Shown here piece after piece: positions 60,967-64,000 of a stretch of 64,000 bases of DNA. Positions within the stretch are counted from its first letter, which is position 1. Each line of letters opens with the position of its first letter. The notes beneath the pieces are model-generated. The model saw nothing but the letters and a program-made list of their open reading frames with translations, did not search any database and was not told the DNA's origin. Source of the DNA: Paenibacillus sp. NEAU-GSW1 (GTDB taxonomy: Bacteria; Bacillota; Bacilli; Paenibacillales; Paenibacillaceae). The stretch spans positions 28,176-92,175 of the forward strand of contig NZ_WOVL01000021.1 of assembly GCF_009737085.1 (NCBI RefSeq), read 5' to 3'. The position numbers and the translations under genes are program-made.

Positions 60967-63537
60967 TTAGTTCGAGAGGCGAATATCGTCCACATAAAGG
61001 ACCGATGTTCCCGTTCCCGCAAAGCCTTCGAGCTTGAAGCCAATGGCTTTCGTATTGTTTCGATCAGCAATTCCGGACAATTTCAGTGTAATCGTTGTGA
61101 AGCCGTCAGAACCAATGTCGACCATGCCGCTATCCGACCAGCTCCAGCTGTCTCCTGTCTTCACGTAGACACGCGCTTTTGCCGTTCCGCTTGAAAGCTT
61201 CACTTTTGCCGTAAGGGTGCTAACCTCGCTCAAATCGATATTGCCGACTTGTACGAGCTCGAAGTCTGCGCCAGACAAAGCGAATGCCGTTTGCAACGAG
61301 CTTGCGCCCTCTGCTGCAGCGTCCTTAGTTACTTCTGCCGCCGCTGCGCTCGCATTGTTTACTTCAACGACCCAGCCTGCAGTGTCGGTCTCGAAGCCGT
61401 AAAGCAAGCCTGGCTTAGCACCGCTGCTGTTGCCTGTACCGCTGTCCGTATCCGGCACGCCGCCTGTTCCGTCGTTGAGCACATGAATGTCATCGAAATA
61501 GAGCGTTCCGCTAACTGGACTCGTTGCATCCTTCTTATTCACATAGATCGAGAATGCCCGAATATCTTTCAGGTTTTCCTTCGTCATTACTTTGCCTGCA
61601 TTGGCAGTATCCCATGGAGCAGGAGCAAATTTGCTGAAAGGAATTTCAACCCATCCCGCTGTTTTCGCTGCAAGAGAAGGATACGCTTCAAAAGAAACGC
61701 CGCTTGCATTTACTTGGATTACCGATTTGTTGTCGCTTCCGTCCGCCTCAAGCCAGAACTTCAGCTTGTTCGCTTCTGACCAGTCGACATTATTCATGTT
61801 TTTCGTTTCGCCGGTGTAGCCTTGGCCGCTTACATTGTAATCGAATTTCAGGCCGTATTTACCGCCGGATTTATGCGTTCCGTCCAGCGTAATCGTATTG
61901 AGATCGCCAGCCGGGCTGTATGCGCCGTCAAGCAATTCATTGCTGCCTTTGTATGTGTCGAACGTATCGACGACGTATGGATCGCCGCCACCCTGCTGAT
62001 CGCTTGCGAAGAGCGTAATCGTCTGCGTAAGTGTCTTGCCATGCTTGGAGTACGCATTCACCGTCAGTTTAATTTCAGTTTCATCGAGCGCAGCTCCAGG
62101 CGTCCAGTTCGCCGTGTAATAGAAGCCGTCAGCATCCAGCTTCATCGGATACTCGGTTTTTCCGTTATTGATTAGGAATTTAACCGTTTTACTCTTGTCA
62201 GCCGACAGTATGCGAACGCGAATGGTCGATGGCGAAGCCGTCGGCACCGTCGCGTTATTCGTTGGCGTTGCAATATGCAGAAACCCTAGCTCTTCTGCCG
62301 CCTTCACCTTGTTGGCATAAGGCTTCGCTGCTCTGACCTCGTCGCTGAAGCTCGTAAATTTATCTTTGTAATAGCTTACAAAGTCAGGCAGAAGCTCGTG
62401 ATCGCCAAGTCCGTTCGGAGCATTTTTATACGGAACGTAAATGGCGTCCGAGCTAAAGTTAGCCCATGTCAGCATATAAGCCATCCGCCTAGCGTCCGGA
62501 TCGGATTTCAGCGCTTTGAGCAGCTTAGTGAAAAAATTCAAATCGTTCGTTCCGCTCTCTTTAAGGCCTTTATAACCAAACTCAGTAAATGCTGCCACTT
62601 TTCCTTTCTTGTCAGCAATCTTGGAAATAAGCTTGGCATCGCTTACCACCGAATCGAACCAAGTTTCCGTCGTTCCGTCGTAATATGCATCGAAGCCGAG
62701 AATATCGACGTACTCGTCACCCGGATACGTTTCAAGATATGTTGCTTCGCTGCCGTTAAACGAGCTGTTCGGCGAGTACGCATACAAGAAATTGTGCACC
62801 TTCTTCTTGTCGCGCAAGTACTCAACCGTGTAGCGGTAAATTTCAACGTATTGCTCTTTCGTACGATAAGGCGCGCCCCACCAGAACCAACTGCCGTTTT
62901 GCTCATGGAATGGACGGAAGATAACTGGAATCGCTTTGCCCTTATCATCCTTCAAGTTGTTTGCAAAGTCAGCGACCCTATCGAGAAATTTATTATAGTC
63001 CGCATGCTTGTCGCCGCCCGGCAAAATATGCGATACGACGTTGCCTTTCGTATCGTAAAAGTTTTCGCCCGTAACAAAGTTTGGCATATGCGCGCTTAAC
63101 GCCAGCACTCCGCCTTCTTTGTACGCTTTTTTCATTACGCCGATCAGTTTATCGCGATTTTGCTTCTGGGAAGCGCCTAGAACGCCCGGCTTCTCGTACC
63201 CTTCCAGACTAAGCGTGTCCCAACCGAACATGCCCGGCAAATCGCCGACGGAATTCTGAACTTCCGATTGCGTGCCGTCCTTCGCCGTAATCGAAATCCC
63301 TTCCGTTGTCGCATGCTCATGACCGAATATGACGCTGTTGCCGCGAATCCCGTTCAAATAAGCAAACAACGATTTCGTTTCGTCGGTCGCTTGACGGTCA
63401 ACAAAGTTTACGACATTCTCTTTCTTCTTGTCTTTGTTGTTGTTCTCCGAACCCGGCGAAGCAAATGCAGGAACAGCTACAGCCGAGGCTATGACTACCG
63501 CGAGCAAAGCGCTCAGCCATACCTTTGATTTTCTCAT
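60967..63537 (-). CDS. secreted GH26 beta-mannanase with carbohydrate-binding domains
   Basis: An 856-residue exported enzyme. Residues 1-27 are a signal peptide (cut near AFA-SP). The GH26 catalytic domain is about 43-405: FGHEHATTEG, acid/base Glu212 in FRPFHEQNGSWFWWG, and nucleophile Glu319 in AAFTEFGYKG. A beta domain at about 425-515 is followed by a CBM-like domain (about 525-690, starting YVVDTFDTYKGSNELLDGAY and ending SGTLYFDDIHVLN). A Gly/Ser/Thr linker leads to a second CBM-like domain (about 715-856, ending STLYVDDIRLS in style). It cleaves beta-1,4-mannan outside the cell. A cre site lies between the ribosome binding site and the promoter region, so glucose repression is likely. 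Confidence 0.92.
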   Translation of the reverse strand: MRKSKVWLSALLAVVIASAVAVPAFASPGSENNNKDKKKENVVNFVDRQATDETKSLFAYLNGIRGNSVIFGHEHATTEGISITAKDGTQSEVQNSVGDLPGMFGWDTLSLEGYEKPGVLGASQKQNRDKLIGVMKKAYKEGGVLALSAHMPNFVTGENFYDTKGNVVSHILPGGDKHADYNKFLDRVADFANNLKDDKGKAIPVIFRPFHEQNGSWFWWGAPYRTKEQYVEIYRYTVEYLRDKKKVHNFLYAYSPNSSFNGSEATYLETYPGDEYVDILGFDAYYDGTTETWFDSVVSDAKLISKIADKKGKVAAFTEFGYKGLKESGTNDLNFFTKLLKALKSDPDARRMAYMLTWANFSSDAIYVPYKNAPNGLGDHELLPDFVSYYKDKFTSFSDEVRAAKPYANKVKAAEELGFLHIATPTNNATVPTASPSTIRVRILSADKSKTVKFLINNGKTEYPMKLDADGFYYTANWTPGAALDETEIKLTVNAYSKHGKTLTQTITLFASDQQGGGDPYVVDTFDTYKGSNELLDGAYSPAGDLNTITLDGTHKSGGKYGLKFDYNVSGQGYTGETKNMNNVDWSEANKLKFWLEADGSDNKSVIQVNASGVSFEAYPSLAAKTAGWVEIPFSKFAPAPWDTANAGKVMTKENLKDIRAFSIYVNKKDATSPVSGTLYFDDIHVLNDGTGGVPDTDSGTGNSSGAKPGLLYGFETDTAGWVVEVNNASAAAAEVTKDAAAEGASSLQTAFALSGADFELVQVGNIDLSEVSTLTAKVKLSSGTAKARVYVKTGDSWSWSDSGMVDIGSDGFTTITLKLSGIADRNNTKAIGFKLEGFAGTGTSVLYVDDIRLSN

Positions 63538-63554
63538 TTTAACGCCTCCCTAAT

Positions 63555-63568
63555 TGATAACGCTTACA
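63555..63568. promoter_or_regulatory. cre site (CcpA) of the mannanase gene
   Basis: TGATAACGCTTACA matches the cre consensus TGWAANCGNTNWCA at all but one position. It lies 18 bp upstream of the mannanase start codon, a roadblock position. A TATACT further up (about 63577) may be the -10. Confidence 0.7.
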
Positions 63569-63689
63569 AAAAATAGTATAGAGTCGATTCCCTGACGAAA
63601 AAATAGACTGTGTTATCTTTTTTAGTCTTGTTTTTACTATTTTTTGATAACATTATGATAACAGTAATTTTTGTTCGATCATAAATAAA

Positions 63690-63860
63690 AGAAGCTGTTC
63701 CAAACGTCATTGAATGGACGATGCGACAGCCCCTTGTTTATAGGGGTTATAAAGCAACCTGCGCAGAACGCAAGCTAACTGCAAGAAAGCTACTTCGAAA
63801 GCATCAACTGCGCTTCTCCAGAATCATTCAAATGCTCCGTTTTGCTGAAGATTGCAGTAA
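63690..63860. repeat. copy of the dispersed short element
   Basis: A hairpin (GAAGCTGTTCC ... GCGACAGCCCC) is followed by GCAACCTGCGCA and, further right, CGCTTCTCCAGAATCATTCA, then AATGCTCCGTTTTGCTG. The middle (GAATGTTCTT ... GGAATCC) is replaced or diverged. Confidence 0.55.
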
Positions 63861-64000
63861 ACGATCAAAAACGAAAACCAGCTAATGTTTGTCAAGCTTT
63901 TAGTATTGGAGCGCGCCAAGTTAATTGGTATACTAATTTCTAGGCACGACAAATAACCTTCATTGGCGTGAAGGTTATGGGTAAATATGGTTTTAGATTT

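Larger units (their letters stand above)
63538..64000. other. region upstream of the mannanase gene to the window edge
   Basis: It holds the GGGAGG binding site, the cre site, and the inverted pair TGTTATC / GATAACA (63613-63661) around T-rich sequence. A piece of the dispersed element follows (63690-63860), and a hairpin ATAACCTTCA / TGAAGGTTAT lies at 63953-63978. I see no gene. Confidence 0.6.

Overview
The window looks like a chromosome segment of a Paenibacillus-type soil Firmicute. The evidence is strong AGGAGG-type ribosome binding sites, a SigI/RsgI pair, a leucine T-box ahead of ilvB, an L20-type leader ahead of infC (which starts with AUU), DUF420/CtaM, YtqA/YtqB, Fur of the Bacillus type, and a secreted GH26 mannanase. 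I saw no rRNA, tRNA or CRISPR, and no prophage. Most of the window is ordinary core chromosome. The accessory signals are IS remnants, intergenic repeat arrays, a very large palindrome and a few orphan genes.

Layout. 1-6.3 kb (minus strand): yojF (the next gene, probably bshB2, begins at the very edge), leucyl aminopeptidase, a PAS histidine kinase with an RsbU-like N-terminal domain, the sigI-rsgI operon with a recognisable SigI promoter, and a small cysteine-motif protein. 6.6-14.7 kb (minus): a YkuU-type peroxiredoxin, then branched-chain amino acid synthesis. A Leu-type T-box controls ilvB-ilvN-ilvC-leuA. A 236-bp palindrome separates leuA from yjbQ, and leuB has its own promoter. 14.8-19 kb: an acetyltransferase, a Gly-rich small protein, a deleted amylase-type gene, infC-rpmI-rplT and a membrane glycosyltransferase. 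19.5-28.7 kb: PAP2 phosphatase, trmB, the ytqA/mnmM tRNA modification pair, a 112-bp tandem repeat array, a B12-binding-type radical SAM protein, a secreted trypsin-like protease and an RluA-type pseudouridine synthase.

29.3-36.3 kb (minus): a five-gene unit with an NtaA-family flavin monooxygenase, an Opp/Dpp-type solute-binding protein, two permeases and one polypeptide with two fused ATPase domains. Its promoter region shares a TAGGAATT motif with the sulfate transporter operon at 52-55.8 kb, which suggests scavenging of an organosulfur (or related) compound. 36.8-49 kb: gluconokinase, DUF1904, Fur, a CWC protein, acetyltransferases, a DUF3888-like secreted protein, a GPH symporter, a UvrD-family helicase, ferritin, a Fur-box-controlled DUF1450 protein, a CtpA/B-type protease and an oxidoreductase.

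49-64 kb: a Cof-type phosphatase, an internally deleted IS1380-family element with intact ends, an AT-rich orphan gene, cysTWA-sbp, YigZ, glucose-6-phosphate isomerase, a 3-hydroxyisobutyrate dehydrogenase family protein, CtaM, a truncated IS1182-family element and a secreted multidomain GH26 mannanase with a cre site. A dispersed short element (pieces at about 6.45, 50.1, 59.2, 60.2 and 63.7 kb) and three unrelated palindrome arrays placed at gene 3' ends (23.2, 36.7 and 45.4 kb) are the least explained structures. Starts were chosen by ribosome binding site and family length, and they often differ from the longest open frame.
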